A program made the translations under genes and the position numbers. From assembly GCA_019187405.1 (NCBI GenBank), contig JABAQZ010000001.1:164856-228855 (forward strand): a stretch of 64,000 nucleotides of DNA. Reading direction: 5' to 3'. Source of the DNA: Ignavibacteria bacterium. GTDB taxonomy: Bacteria > Bacteroidota > Ignavibacteria > Tepidaquicellales > Tepidaquicellaceae. The stretch's first letter is position 1; the number at the start of each line of letters is the position of its first letter. Below the pieces are notes generated by a model. The model made no database searches. It saw nothing but the letters and a program-made list of their open reading frames with translations, and had not been told where the DNA came from. Below are positions 45,055-54,143 of the stretch, one piece after another.

Positions 45055-45727
45055 GCTCCGCAAAGAAAATATATCCAACCGACTGAATGGTTTTTATAAA
45101 CTGCTGATTTTTAAATTTTAGTTTGTTTCTTAGTCTCGATACCATTACGTCAATGCTCCGGTCATAATAATTCCATGAAGATCCTTTTGTCTTCTGCATT
45201 AGAAATTCGCGGGAAAGTACTTTACCGTTGTTTTTTGCAAAAAGCAGAAGCAGGTCAAATTCCGTAGAAGTAAATAAAATTTTTTTATTGTTTAGTTGAA
45301 CTGTCCTTCCGGAAGGATTGATAACAAGATTTTTAAAAATTATTAGTTCATCATTATAAAAATCTCCGTCGGATCTTCTGAATACAGACTGCATTCTTGC
45401 GACAAGCTCGCGGGGTTCAAACGGCTTTGCAAGATAATCATCCGCTCCGAGCTCGAGCCCGACTATTTTATCGGTTGTTTCACCGCGGGCTGTCAGCATG
45501 ATTACGGGTATGTTGCTTGTTTTTCTGATTTCCCTAAGGGTTTCATAGCCGTCCATTTCGGGCAGCATGATATCGAGAATTATCAGATCGTATGAATTGG
45601 TTTTGAGATGGTTTAAAGCTTTTTCGGGATTATCAAATTCTCTCGATTCAAAATTAAACTTCGCAAGATAATCTTTTAAAAGATCCGTTAGTTTAATATC
45701 GTCGTCTATTATGAGAATTTTTTTCAT
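45041..45727 (-). CDS. OmpR-family response regulator (CpxR-like)
   Basis: The 228-residue protein has a receiver domain (IIDDDIKLTDLL, phospho-acceptor Asp52 in IILDIMLPEMDG, MLTARGETTDKI, and the Lys of YLAKPFEPRELVA) and an OmpR/PhoB winged-helix domain (LLLLFAKNNGKVLSREFLMQ, RSIDVMVSRLRNKLK, TIQSVGYIF). OmpR-family regulators bind direct repeats about 10-11 bp apart, as found in front of this operon. It is co-transcribed with the histidine kinase (14-nt overlap) and the CpxP-like gene 65 bp upstream. Confidence 0.95.
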   Translation of the reverse strand: MKKILIIDDDIKLTDLLKDYLAKFNFESREFDNPEKALNHLKTNSYDLIILDIMLPEMDGYETLREIRKTSNIPVIMLTARGETTDKIVGLELGADDYLAKPFEPRELVARMQSVFRRSDGDFYNDELIIFKNLVINPSGRTVQLNNKKILFTSTEFDLLLLFAKNNGKVLSREFLMQKTKGSSWNYYDRSIDVMVSRLRNKLKFKNQQFIKTIQSVGYIFFAEHEES

Positions 45728-45792
45728 TAGCTAAAATTTGATCCCCGCTAAATTAATTGCGGGGATTTCAAATGTTAAGTTTAAAATAAATC

Positions 45793-46353
45793 TCAATCTT
45801 TTCTGAAATTGTCGTCCGGTCTTCTGTCTTGTTTGTCGTCCTTTCCTTTGCCGGGACCAAATTTGTCTTTCATATTTTTCATTTCTTCAATAGCCTTGCT
45901 TCTCTGTTCCGGTGTCAGAATAGAATGAAACTCGATAAGTTTATCGAGCATGAAGCTTCTCATTTCTTCACGTTCATTTTCTCTTTTATCGGCAATTTCA
46001 ATCAATTTGTTTTTGTTAATGCTGCTGTTTTTGAATTCATCAGCAAATGCATCAAAATCATTTTCCCGGTTTTGTTTTTTGGATTCCATCTTCAGATGAA
46101 TGTCATCTCTGATTTTATCAAGTTGTTGTTTTTGAGATTCATTCAAATTTAGCTTTTCAGAAATCCTGCCGATGATCATGCTGACCGGGTCACCTCCGTG
46201 TTTGTGCATGTGCTGAGCGAATGCAATTCCTTTTATTAAAATCAAAAGCCCGACAATTATTAAAATACTCAAAATTGCTTTTGATTTAACCGAACGGCAA
46301 AATTTTTTCTTTTGGGGAATTTGAGTTTGTTCCGATTTTTGTTGGTCGATCAT
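45793..46353 (-). CDS. CpxP/Spy-like periplasmic protein
   Basis: The 186-residue product has one membrane helix (residues about 27-46, AILSILIIVGLLILIKG) and a helical, charged periplasmic part with two LTxxQ-like repeats: LNLNESQKQQLDKIRDDI and SILTPEQRSKAIEEM. These are hallmarks of the CpxP/Spy/CnrX family, which guard the envelope against misfolded proteins or metals. The C-terminal end is very hydrophilic (GKGKDDKQDRRPDDNFRKD). The first about 26 residues are cytoplasmic and basic. It leads the operon with the two-component genes. Confidence 0.85.
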   Translation of the reverse strand: MIDQQKSEQTQIPQKKKFCRSVKSKAILSILIIVGLLILIKGIAFAQHMHKHGGDPVSMIIGRISEKLNLNESQKQQLDKIRDDIHLKMESKKQNRENDFDAFADEFKNSSINKNKLIEIADKRENEREEMRSFMLDKLIEFHSILTPEQRSKAIEEMKNMKDKFGPGKGKDDKQDRRPDDNFRKD

Positions 46354-46400
46354 TTTTTTAATCTCCTGAATTTAATTAATGATTTGATTTTGTATTCATA

Positions 46401-46455
46401 CAAAAATACGAAGTGGATTTTTCAGAGTTGTAAACGGAATGTAAATGTTTGTAAA
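46401..46455 (-). promoter_or_regulatory. promoter and triple GTAAA response-regulator site for the CpxP-like operon
   Basis: On the plus strand GTAAA occurs three times, at 46430, 46441 and 46451, spaced 11 and 10 bp. This is the pattern of a CpxR/OmpR-type site (GTAAA-N5/6-GTAAA). Read on the minus strand, the last TTTAC is 21 nt from TATTTTTG (46408-46401), which fits the TAnnTTTG -7 element of Bacteroidota promoters. No good -33 element is seen, as expected where an activator binds over it. The CpxP-like ATG is 47 bp downstream. Regulation by the operon's own regulator is inference. Confidence 0.65.
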
Positions 46456-46679
46456 CAAACCCGGACTTCAGAATATTAATAATTCAGTAAATAAAACTTT
46501 CATTACATGATTTTGCATTTGTGGATAGAAAACAACATGCTTTCACAAATCGGGAAAAATACAATTTGATTAAAGCACGATGACACATTAATTTTGTGCG
46601 TAACTATTTCATTTGAAGGAGGATTACTGATTATTTCAAATTCATTGATTGAGTGAAAAGTAAAAAGTAATTTGAATTT
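46456..46679. other. leader region of der (with the operator region, a 326-bp gap)
   Basis: With 46354-46455 this is the gap between the divergent CpxP-like gene and der. Apart from the operator (46401-46455) and the proposed der promoter (46565-46596), it holds only AT-rich sequence with no open frame. No RNA gene, terminator or repeat is seen. A GAAGGAGGA stretch near 46615 looks like a ribosome binding site but is too far from the der ATG to serve it. Confidence 0.5.
46565..46596 (+). promoter_or_regulatory. candidate promoter of der
   Basis: TTTG (46565-46568), a 20-bp spacer, and TAATTTTG (46589-46596) fit the Bacteroidota promoter pattern TTTG-N19/21-TAnnTTTG. It would start transcription about 75 bp before the der ATG. 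Matches of this length occur by chance in AT-rich DNA, so this is a moderate call. Confidence 0.4.
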
Positions 46680-48041
46680 ATGAAAAAGATAGTTGCGATA
46701 GTAGGGAGACCCAATACCGGCAAGTCAACTTTGTTCAACAGGTTAACGGGCAGTCAAACGGCGATAGTTCATCATACAAGCGGCGTAACCCGTGACAGGA
46801 ACTACGGAGAAGCAGAATGGACCGGGAAGAAATTCTTTCTAATAGATACCGGGGGTTTCGTTCCGGATTCAGACGAACAGTTTGAAAAAGCCATTCGAAC
46901 GCAGGTTAAGCAAGCTCTTGATGAATCGGACACAATATTATTTGTTGTGGACGCCAAAAACGGCCTTCATCCCGTTGACAAAGAGCTTGCAGGTATTGTC
47001 AGAAAATTTTCCGGAAAAAAAGAAATAATCTTGATTGCAAATAAGACTGATACTGTTGATAAGGAGTCTTCGACGATGGAGTTTTACTCACTTGGATTCG
47101 GCGAGCCCTTTCCGATATCGGCAATAAACGGATATAATTCGGGCGACCTGCTCGATAAAATTACGGCAGACATTCAGATTGATGACGAAGAAGAAAATGA
47201 TAAGACGATAAAGTTTGCTATAATTGGAAAGCCAAATGCGGGCAAGTCGTCAATAACAAATGCTCTGTTGAAAGAAGAAAGACATATAGTAACTGAAATT
47301 CCGGGGACAACGCGGGATACCATAGATTCGGTAATTAAATATCACGGTGATGAAATCATACTGATTGATACTGCAGGGCTGAGAAGGAAAACCAAAATAA
47401 AAGAATCAGTTGAATTTTATTCCACAGTCAGAACATACAAAGCCATTGAGAGGTGCGATGTAGCTTTGCTGGTAATCGATGCAACCGGACTTCTCGAAGA
47501 GTTGAGCAAATCATCGGACATAAAGCTTGCGACTTTTAAGCTTGACAGTCAGGACGTAAAAATTATTGAAGAAGTAGTTAAGCTAAAAAAAGGACTGCTG
47601 ATTATCATCAATAAGTGGGATCTGATAGAGAAAGATTCAAACACGGCAAAGATTTATGAAAAGAAAATAACCGAACATTTAAGAAGCTATACTTTTTTAA
47701 AGTTTATCTTTATTTCCGCTTTAACAAAGCAAAGAATACACAAAGTACTGGAAGATGCTAAGGCAATTTACGATGAAAGGTCGAAGAGAGTAAAGACAAG
47801 CGAGCTTAACGAACATTTGCTGAATGAGATAAGATTGAATCCTCCTCAGTCAATGCGCGGAAAGGAAATCAAGATAAATTATATTACACAATTAAGATCA
47901 TCACCGCCGGTGTTTGCTTTTTTTGTAAACGATCCTGACGGAATAGCGGAGAATTACAAAAAATTTCTCGAGAAAAAATTACGAGACAGGTTCGGTTTCA
48001 AAGGTGTGCCGGTAGGCATGGTTTTTAGAAAGAAGAATTAA
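46680..48041 (+). CDS. der: ribosome biogenesis GTPase Der (EngA)
   Basis: Der is a double GTPase needed for 50S ribosome assembly. The 453-residue product has two G domains: GRPNTGKSTLFNR with DTGGF and NKTD in the first, and GKPNAGKSSITNALL with DTAGLRRKTKI and NKWDL in the second. The C-terminal KH-like domain ends FKGVPVGMVFRKK. Lengths and motif order are normal. A restriction-modification pair starts within about 50 bp after it. Confidence 0.97.
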   Translation: MKKIVAIVGRPNTGKSTLFNRLTGSQTAIVHHTSGVTRDRNYGEAEWTGKKFFLIDTGGFVPDSDEQFEKAIRTQVKQALDESDTILFVVDAKNGLHPVDKELAGIVRKFSGKKEIILIANKTDTVDKESSTMEFYSLGFGEPFPISAINGYNSGDLLDKITADIQIDDEEENDKTIKFAIIGKPNAGKSSITNALLKEERHIVTEIPGTTRDTIDSVIKYHGDEIILIDTAGLRRKTKIKESVEFYSTVRTYKAIERCDVALLVIDATGLLEELSKSSDIKLATFKLDSQDVKIIEEVVKLKKGLLIIINKWDLIEKDSNTAKIYEKKITEHLRSYTFLKFIFISALTKQRIHKVLEDAKAIYDERSKRVKTSELNEHLLNEIRLNPPQSMRGKEIKINYITQLRSSPPVFAFFVNDPDGIAENYKKFLEKKLRDRFGFKGVPVGMVFRKKN

Positions 48042-48089
48042 ATTTTGCAAATTGAACTATTATTGTTACATTTAAAAAATGAAAAATTA

Positions 48090-49037
48090 ATGAAAGATCT
48101 AAAATTAAAAATTCCTTTAATTGGGGATAAACATTATAACGGCTCTAAAAAATATAAATTACTTGAAGGGGATTCAAATCAGCTAATAAAAAATCTCGAT
48201 GATTCTCAATTTGATTTAATTATTACTTCACCTCCATATAATATTGGCAAAGAATACGAAGTAAAAAGTTCTATAGAGGATTATTTAAAAACTCAAGAAA
48301 TATTAATTATTGATTTAGTGAGAGTACTTTCTGACAAAGGAAGTATTTGCTGGCAAGTAGGAAATTATGTTAACAAAGGAGAAGTATTTCCTTTAGACAT
48401 TTTTTACTACAACATTTTTATCAAATATGGTTTAAAACTAAGGAATAGAATAATATGGCATTTTGGGCATGGGCTGCATGCATCAAAAAGATTTTCAGGA
48501 AGATATGAAACTATTTTATGGTTTACTAAAAATGATAATTATATATTTAACTTAGATAATGTTAGAATACCCTCAAAGTATCCCGGAAAAAGACATTTTA
48601 AGGGTTTAAAAAAAGGAGAGCTCTCTGGAAATCCAAAAGGAAAAAATCCAACCGATATTTGGGAAATTATTGTAAATGATTGGGAAAAAGAACTTTGGAA
48701 TATACCAAATGTAAAAGCAAATCATCCAGAAAAAACAAATCATCCTTGTCAATTTCCAATTGAATTAGCTGAAAGATGTATTCTTGCATTAACAAATGAA
48801 AATAGTTGGATTTTAGATCCTTATGCTGGCGTTGGATCAACTATAATAGCAGCATTAAAAAATCAAAGAAATGCAATAGGTTTAGAAAAAGAAAAAACTT
48901 ACATAGATACCGGTATAAACAGAATTAATGATTTATTTGAGGGGAAATTAAAGTTTAGAGCAATAAACAAACCAATCCATAAACCTTCTTTAACCGATAA
49001 AGTTTCTACTTATCCATCTGAATGGCTAAATAATTAA
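48090..49037 (+). CDS. DNA methyltransferase of the N4-cytosine/N6-adenine beta group (BglII-type system)
   Basis: The 315-residue product has the catalytic motif first (LIITSPPYNIGKEY) and the SAM-binding block last (DPYAGVGSTIIAALKNQRNA, then IGLEKE), the order of beta-class methyltransferases. The SPPY form is typical of N4-cytosine enzymes. A TTG at 48045 opens the frame, but the ATG at 48090 is better. It is 5 bp from the restriction endonuclease gene and is more AT-rich in base use than its neighbours der and the comM-like gene, consistent with transfer. An AGATCT sequence lies in its first codons. Confidence 0.9.
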   Translation: MKDLKLKIPLIGDKHYNGSKKYKLLEGDSNQLIKNLDDSQFDLIITSPPYNIGKEYEVKSSIEDYLKTQEILIIDLVRVLSDKGSICWQVGNYVNKGEVFPLDIFYYNIFIKYGLKLRNRIIWHFGHGLHASKRFSGRYETILWFTKNDNYIFNLDNVRIPSKYPGKRHFKGLKKGELSGNPKGKNPTDIWEIIVNDWEKELWNIPNVKANHPEKTNHPCQFPIELAERCILALTNENSWILDPYAGVGSTIIAALKNQRNAIGLEKEKTYIDTGINRINDLFEGKLKFRAINKPIHKPSLTDKVSTYPSEWLNN

Positions 49038-49042
49038 ATATT

Positions 49043-49654
49043 ATGAAAATTACTCAAAAATATTCACACTTAAATGGAGAAGAATATTTAAAAGTTCATC
49101 ATAAAAAACTTTACAATGATATTTTAAAAACTATTGAAAGTATTAATGCAAAACGTTTTAAGACAAAGAGAAGCAAAGAAAAAACAAAATTAGGAAAATT
49201 ATTATATAGCCCAACACAATTAAATAAAATAATTAACAAAGAATTTAGAAGAATTGGTTGGAATGAAAGCAGATACAAATATTATATAACAACTGAAAAA
49301 AATTTAATTCCGGAATTATTGTCATTATCATTGAAAGAACAAAAATTATTTTTAAGTAACCAAGGGATTAAACCTATATTATCATACAAACAAACCGATC
49401 TTGTTAAAGATCAGGTTGCAATTGAAATACAATTTGGGAAATATGCTTTTGTAGCTTTTGATTTATTTGTAAAACATATGTTGTTTTATTCCGGCGGAAT
49501 TATAAATGTAGGAATTGAAGTACTTCCAACTAAAAACATGCAATCTCAAATGTCTTCCGGAATAGCTTATTATGAAGGGGAAGTTTACAATATACTTCGT
49601 CATGGCAGAAGTAATCCCCCGGTTCCATTGTTAATATTAGGAATTGAACTTTAA
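49043..49654 (+). CDS. type II restriction endonuclease of the BglII/BstYI family
   Basis: The 203-residue product has the catalytic triad spacing of BglII: Asp119, Glu128 and Gln130 in QTDLVKDQVAIEIQFGKY, corresponding to Asp84, Glu93 and Gln95 of BglII. The following FVAFDLFVKHMLFYSGG fits the same family. BglII and BstYI cut AGATCT and RGATCY, so this one may cut a GATC-centred 6-bp site; that is inference. It lies directly after the methyltransferase, as expected for a restriction-modification pair, and has the same AT-rich base use. Confidence 0.85.
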   Translation: MKITQKYSHLNGEEYLKVHHKKLYNDILKTIESINAKRFKTKRSKEKTKLGKLLYSPTQLNKIINKEFRRIGWNESRYKYYITTEKNLIPELLSLSLKEQKLFLSNQGIKPILSYKQTDLVKDQVAIEIQFGKYAFVAFDLFVKHMLFYSGGIINVGIEVLPTKNMQSQMSSGIAYYEGEVYNILRHGRSNPPVPLLILGIEL

Positions 49655-49668
49655 AAAACTTGATATTT

Positions 49669-51195
49669 ATGATAACGGAAGTATTTACGGCTACGACATA
49701 CGGTGTCGATGCATTCATTGTAAGAGTCGAAACTCACATTGAAAGAGCAGTGTTCAGTTTTGCAATTGTCGGACTCCCCGACAGCGCAGTAAAAGAATCC
49801 AAAGAAAGAGTTGCCGCTGCAATAAAAAATTCTCTGTTTCATTTTCCAGTAAAGAGATATACGGTAAATCTTGCACCGGCAGATGTAAAAAAAGAAGGTT
49901 CAGGTTTTGACCTGCCGATTGCGATCGGCATAATTTGCGAAACATCGCAGGTGTCGCCGTCTATTGTGAAAGAATATTTATTTATCGGAGAGCTTTCTCT
50001 TGACGGTAAACTGCGACCTGTAAACGGAGTTTTGCCAATTGCGCTCGAGGCGAAAAAAAATAATTTCAAAGGAGTTATTCTGCCTTCCGAAAATGCAAAG
50101 GAAGCGGCGATAGTTGAAGGCATAGATATACAGCCTTTTGAAACGCTCGTCGAAGTGATTGATTTTCTTAACGGCGAAGTTTCTCCAAAACCTTTTAGAA
50201 TAAATGTAAAAGAACTTTTTGAACAGGAACGAAATTATCTTCTTGATTTTGCCGATGTGAAAGGACAGGCAGAAGTAAAAAGAGCAATGGAAGTAGCAGC
50301 AGCCGGATCACACAATATTATTATGATAGGACTGCCCGGTTCCGGTAAAACGATGCTTGCCAAAAGACTTCCAACAATTTTGCCGCCTCTTACATTGGAT
50401 GAAGCATTAGAGACGACGAAGATACATTCAATTGCCGGATTACTTCCCGGAAATACTGCAATAATTTCTACGAGGCCATTCCGTTCTCCTCATCACACTG
50501 CAAGCGATGTATCGCTTGTAGGGGGCGGTCCTAATGCAAAGCCCGGGGAAATTTCATTTGCTCATAACGGCGTGCTTTTCCTCGATGAACTGACGGAGTT
50601 TAAAAAAAACGTACTCGAAGTCATGCGTCAGCCGCTTGAAGACAGGGTAGTAACTATTTCTCGGTCAAAGATAACAGTTCAATATCCATGTAACTTCATG
50701 CTGGTTGCCGCGATGAATCCCACGCCTGCAGGAACACAAAAAGAGACAACAATGTATTCTGAATTTGAAGTTCAAAAGTTTCTTTCAAAAATATCGGGTC
50801 CGATACTCGATAGAATAGACCTTCACGTTCACGTAAACCCGGTAAAATATCAGGAGCTGTCGAGTAAAACTGATTCGGAAAAGTCACACAAGATCCGTGA
50901 ACGGGTAGTGAAAGCAAGAGAAATACAGATTAATAGATTTAAAAACAGAAAAGGCATTTATTCTAATTCTTCAATGGGAACAAAAGAGATAAAAGAATTT
51001 TGCAAAATAGATTCTGCAAGCGAAGATCTGATGAAGATGGCAATAACGAAACTTGGTCTTTCAGCGAGAGCATACGACAGAATTCTCAAAGTCAGCAGGA
51101 CAATAGCGGATCTCAGCGGATCGGGAAAAATATCTCCCTCACATATAAGCGAAGCTATACAATACAGAAGTCTTGACAGGACAAACTGGATGTAA
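49669..51195 (+). CDS. comM: YifB/ComM family Mg-chelatase-like AAA+ ATPase
   Basis: The product (508 residues from the ATG at 49669; a TTG at 49660 would add 3) has an N-terminal Lon-like domain (FSFAIVGLPDSAVKESKERV, GFDLPIAIGI), Walker A GLPGSGKTMLAKRLP, a HHTASDVSLVGGG block, Walker B-like GVLFLDELTEF, and a C-terminal helical region (LGLSARAYDRILKVSRTIAD). ComM is a branch-migration helicase for integrating transformed DNA. The restriction-modification genes immediately upstream separate it from der. Confidence 0.93.
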   Translation: MITEVFTATTYGVDAFIVRVETHIERAVFSFAIVGLPDSAVKESKERVAAAIKNSLFHFPVKRYTVNLAPADVKKEGSGFDLPIAIGIICETSQVSPSIVKEYLFIGELSLDGKLRPVNGVLPIALEAKKNNFKGVILPSENAKEAAIVEGIDIQPFETLVEVIDFLNGEVSPKPFRINVKELFEQERNYLLDFADVKGQAEVKRAMEVAAAGSHNIIMIGLPGSGKTMLAKRLPTILPPLTLDEALETTKIHSIAGLLPGNTAIISTRPFRSPHHTASDVSLVGGGPNAKPGEISFAHNGVLFLDELTEFKKNVLEVMRQPLEDRVVTISRSKITVQYPCNFMLVAAMNPTPAGTQKETTMYSEFEVQKFLSKISGPILDRIDLHVHVNPVKYQELSSKTDSEKSHKIRERVVKAREIQINRFKNRKGIYSNSSMGTKEIKEFCKIDSASEDLMKMAITKLGLSARAYDRILKVSRTIADLSGSGKISPSHISEAIQYRSLDRTNWM

Positions 51196-51309
51196 TTAAA
51201 TCATAAAATAAATTAGAATCTGCAAATGTAGATTTAGTAATTTTGTCTGGTCTCAAAAGGATATTACGGATTACAATGTTTGACTGACAATTCTCGGTTT
51301 CAAACTTTT

Positions 51310-52065
51310 CTAAGAAAAATATCTTTCTCCCAAAAATTTCACCGGCTTGATTTTTTTCCTTTCCAGTTTAAATTTTTCCAATGCATATTTCCTGATATGT
51401 TCAATAGCTTCATCCACTGAATCGGTAACGATAAACAATTTCATATCTTCTTCGCTGATTGTTTTATTTTTTACAAAGTCATCCAACAATTCAATCAAGT
51501 TCTTCCAATACTTGCTTCCCATAATTACTACCGGAAAATCCCGGATTTTTTTTGTTTGTATGAGAGTAAGGGTTTGAAACAACTCATCCATTGTTCCTGC
51601 GCCTCCCGGCATAACAACAAAAGCATAAGAATATTTCATCAACAACGTTTTTCTGACAAGAAAATATTTAAACGTAACCCATTTGTCCATATATGAATTG
51701 GGAGTCTGCTCAAATTCAAGCTCTATATTGCATCCGACGGATTTACCTCCAGCTTCACGAGCTCCGCGGTTTGCAGCTTCCATAATACCAGGTCCTCCTC
51801 CTGTCATCACGGTAAAGCCGAGGTCTGCGATTTTTCTGCCAAGCAATCTTGCAGTGGAATAATGAATGTTATCCTCTCTTAGCCGCGCAGAACCGAAGAC
51901 CGTTACACAAGGACCTACAAAGTGAAATGCTCTGAAACCTTTTATAAAATCGATCAATACCCTAAGTGTAAAGAGAAACTCTTCTCTTCTGGATCTTGGA
52001 CCTTCGAGAAAATAAATCTCATCGCTTTTTTCCATAAATTTATCGAATGATTTGTTATCAGACAT
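51310..52065 (-). CDS. LOG family protein (TIGR00730 type)
   Basis: The 251-residue protein has the Rossmann-like nucleotide-binding signature VMTGGGPGIMEAANRGAREA and the catalytic PGGAGTMDELFQTLTLIQTK (PGGxGTxxE). LOG proteins are phosphoribohydrolases acting on cytokinin-like or purine nucleotides; in bacteria they are often annotated as lysine decarboxylase. It is divergent from the OsmC gene, with an AT-rich gap of about 110 bp. Confidence 0.9.
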   Translation of the reverse strand: MSDNKSFDKFMEKSDEIYFLEGPRSRREEFLFTLRVLIDFIKGFRAFHFVGPCVTVFGSARLREDNIHYSTARLLGRKIADLGFTVMTGGGPGIMEAANRGAREAGGKSVGCNIELEFEQTPNSYMDKWVTFKYFLVRKTLLMKYSYAFVVMPGGAGTMDELFQTLTLIQTKKIRDFPVVIMGSKYWKNLIELLDDFVKNKTISEEDMKLFIVTDSVDEAIEHIRKYALEKFKLERKKIKPVKFLGERYFS

Positions 52066-52177
52066 TTGTGTTTTAAATAAAATATAAAAATGAAATTTGA
52101 AGTTTAAGTAATAAAACAGACTAACTTTAATTTATCGAATCTTTCAAATATTTTATAATAAAATTTAAAAAATAGTT

Positions 52178-52612
52178 ATGATAGAAAACATACATCTACT
52201 GAGCGTTTCTAATACAGAAGGTTTTTTAACGGAAATTAAATCAAGAAATCATAAACTTACGGCAGATGAACCCATAGAAAGCGGCGGAACAGATAAAGGC
52301 GTCGATGCGTATGAATTATTGCTGGCTTCACTTGGAACCTGCAAGGCAATTACAATGAGAATGTATGCAAACAGAAAAAATTTTCCTTTGAAGGATGTAA
52401 AAATTAATCTTAAACATTACAAGATTAACGCCGCCGACTGCGATGGATGTAAAACCAAGGAAGGAAAAATTGATAAAATAGACATTGAAGTCGAAATTAC
52501 CGGAGATCTTAGCGAAGCACAGAAAGCAAGAATTTTGGAAATAGGTGAAAAATGTCCAGTGCAAAGAACCATTTTGTCAGAAGTCATTATAAATACAACA
52601 TCAAAAATTTGA
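52178..52612 (+). CDS. OsmC/Ohr family protein
   Basis: The 144-residue product has the OsmC fold: residues around LLASLGTCKAITMRMYANRK with Cys, and CPVQRTILSEVIINT with the second Cys. Members are thiol-dependent peroxidases that reduce organic hydroperoxides, although some are merely OsmC-like. No regulator of the OhrR type is next to it. It ends 64 bp before the flippase gene. Confidence 0.9.
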   Translation: MIENIHLLSVSNTEGFLTEIKSRNHKLTADEPIESGGTDKGVDAYELLLASLGTCKAITMRMYANRKNFPLKDVKINLKHYKINAADCDGCKTKEGKIDKIDIEVEITGDLSEAQKARILEIGEKCPVQRTILSEVIINTTSKI

Positions 52613-52676
52613 TATTGCATAATCGAAGTTTCCCAAGACTAAAAATTCTTATGGCAATTACCCTCATACAGGCATA

Positions 52677-54143
52677 TTGTTAAAAGACATTAAAAATACT
52701 TTAAGCCAATCGGCAGTTTACGGACTGAGCAGAGTAGCAACTAAACTTGTATCATTCATCCTAATTCCGCTTTACACATCTGTTTATGCTTCGGATGCGA
52801 TAGCAAACATCAATCTTCTCGAATCATTCTGGCAATATTTATTTACGGTCTGTATGTTTGGATTTGAAGTTGCAATCGTAAATTTCTGGGGATCGGCAAG
52901 TGATGAGTCTCGTAAAAAGAAAATCATCTTCAGTTTTTTTTCGATGATGGTTTTTAATGCAGCCGTATTCATTGCTGCAGGATTTTTTATTCCCGAAAGT
53001 ATTTCCGAATTTATTCTTAAAGAAAGGGGACTTGATAATGCAGTCTCTTACTGCTTTTTCATTTCTGCATTTGAAACACTTCTTATACTTCCGATGACAA
53101 TTGCTAGAATAAACAGCAAGCCGGTTCTTTATACCGTGATTACTGTTTCAAGTCTGCTGATAAATCTTATTCTTCAGCTTTTATTTATTTTAAAATTCAG
53201 TTTTAATTTCGAATATATTTTTCTCGCAAAGCTGATAGCACCTGCATTTGTATTCATTGTTTTTGTTCCGTATGTGCTGAAGAATCTTGAAGTAAATTTT
53301 GATTCGCATGAAATCAGAGAGATTCTTAAATTTTCATTTCCGATGATGCTGGCAATGCTAACTTCAATACTTCTTAATTCTGTTGACCGGTTCATACTGA
53401 CCGAGTATGTCTCAAAAACCGATGTAGCCGTTTATACTACCGGTTACAGCGTGGGAAGTGTTACTAATGCATTTGTGATTACTCCGTTTTATCTTGCAAT
53501 ACAAATCATCTTTTGGAAAAAAATCAATGACGATAATTTCAGAAGGTTTATGACTAAGACGTCTACGTATCTTTTCTTTGTGATGATTTTAATCTCACTT
53601 ATCATAACTCTTGCAATTCCTTATGCAATCAAAATCTTCGTAAGAAATCCCGAATTATGGTCTTCAATGGAAATCGTTCCTTTCATTTTATTTGCTAATT
53701 GTTTCGTTGCTTTGTTTATTTTTCCATCACTTGATTTTTATTTCCTTAAACAGACGAAATATATTTTTATTATCAGCCTGATTTGTCTGTTATTCAAAGT
53801 GCTGGCAAACATTGCTTTTATAAAATACGGAGGCATATTTGCATCTGCCTTGGTGACCATACTCGCATATATTCTAATGATGGCGCTGGGATTTCATTTC
53901 ACAAAAAAAGAATCTTTTACGAAGTATGAATTTTACAAACTGTCTTTGCTGAGTGTCTTATTTATTATAATGGCGCCGGTATTTTTTATCATAGAAACAG
54001 GCATTTCGCTGGTTGATATATCGTTAAAAATTATTCTGTTAATTTTATTTTTCATAATATTGTATGTTACAAAGTTTTTTGAACCTGTGGAAATTGAAAG
54101 CATGAAAAAAATATTCAACAAATATATATTAAACAAAGCATGA
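52677..54143 (+). CDS. polysaccharide flippase (Wzx / MATE-like oligosaccharide transporter)
   Basis: The 488-residue product has about 12-14 transmembrane segments and the typical start SQSAVYGLSRVATKLVSFIL, followed by PLYTSVYASDAIANINLLES. This is the Wzx/RfbX branch of the MOP superfamily, which moves lipid-linked sugars across the inner membrane. The start is a TTG codon, and no ATG fits better. The methyltransferase gene begins on the last bases (ATGA overlap, 54140-54143), and a glycosyltransferase follows, so the three are one operon for a surface glycan. Confidence 0.88.
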   Translation: MLKDIKNTLSQSAVYGLSRVATKLVSFILIPLYTSVYASDAIANINLLESFWQYLFTVCMFGFEVAIVNFWGSASDESRKKKIIFSFFSMMVFNAAVFIAAGFFIPESISEFILKERGLDNAVSYCFFISAFETLLILPMTIARINSKPVLYTVITVSSLLINLILQLLFILKFSFNFEYIFLAKLIAPAFVFIVFVPYVLKNLEVNFDSHEIREILKFSFPMMLAMLTSILLNSVDRFILTEYVSKTDVAVYTTGYSVGSVTNAFVITPFYLAIQIIFWKKINDDNFRRFMTKTSTYLFFVMILISLIITLAIPYAIKIFVRNPELWSSMEIVPFILFANCFVALFIFPSLDFYFLKQTKYIFIISLICLLFKVLANIAFIKYGGIFASALVTILAYILMMALGFHFTKKESFTKYEFYKLSLLSVLFIIMAPVFFIIETGISLVDISLKIILLILFFIILYVTKFFEPVEIESMKKIFNKYILNKA

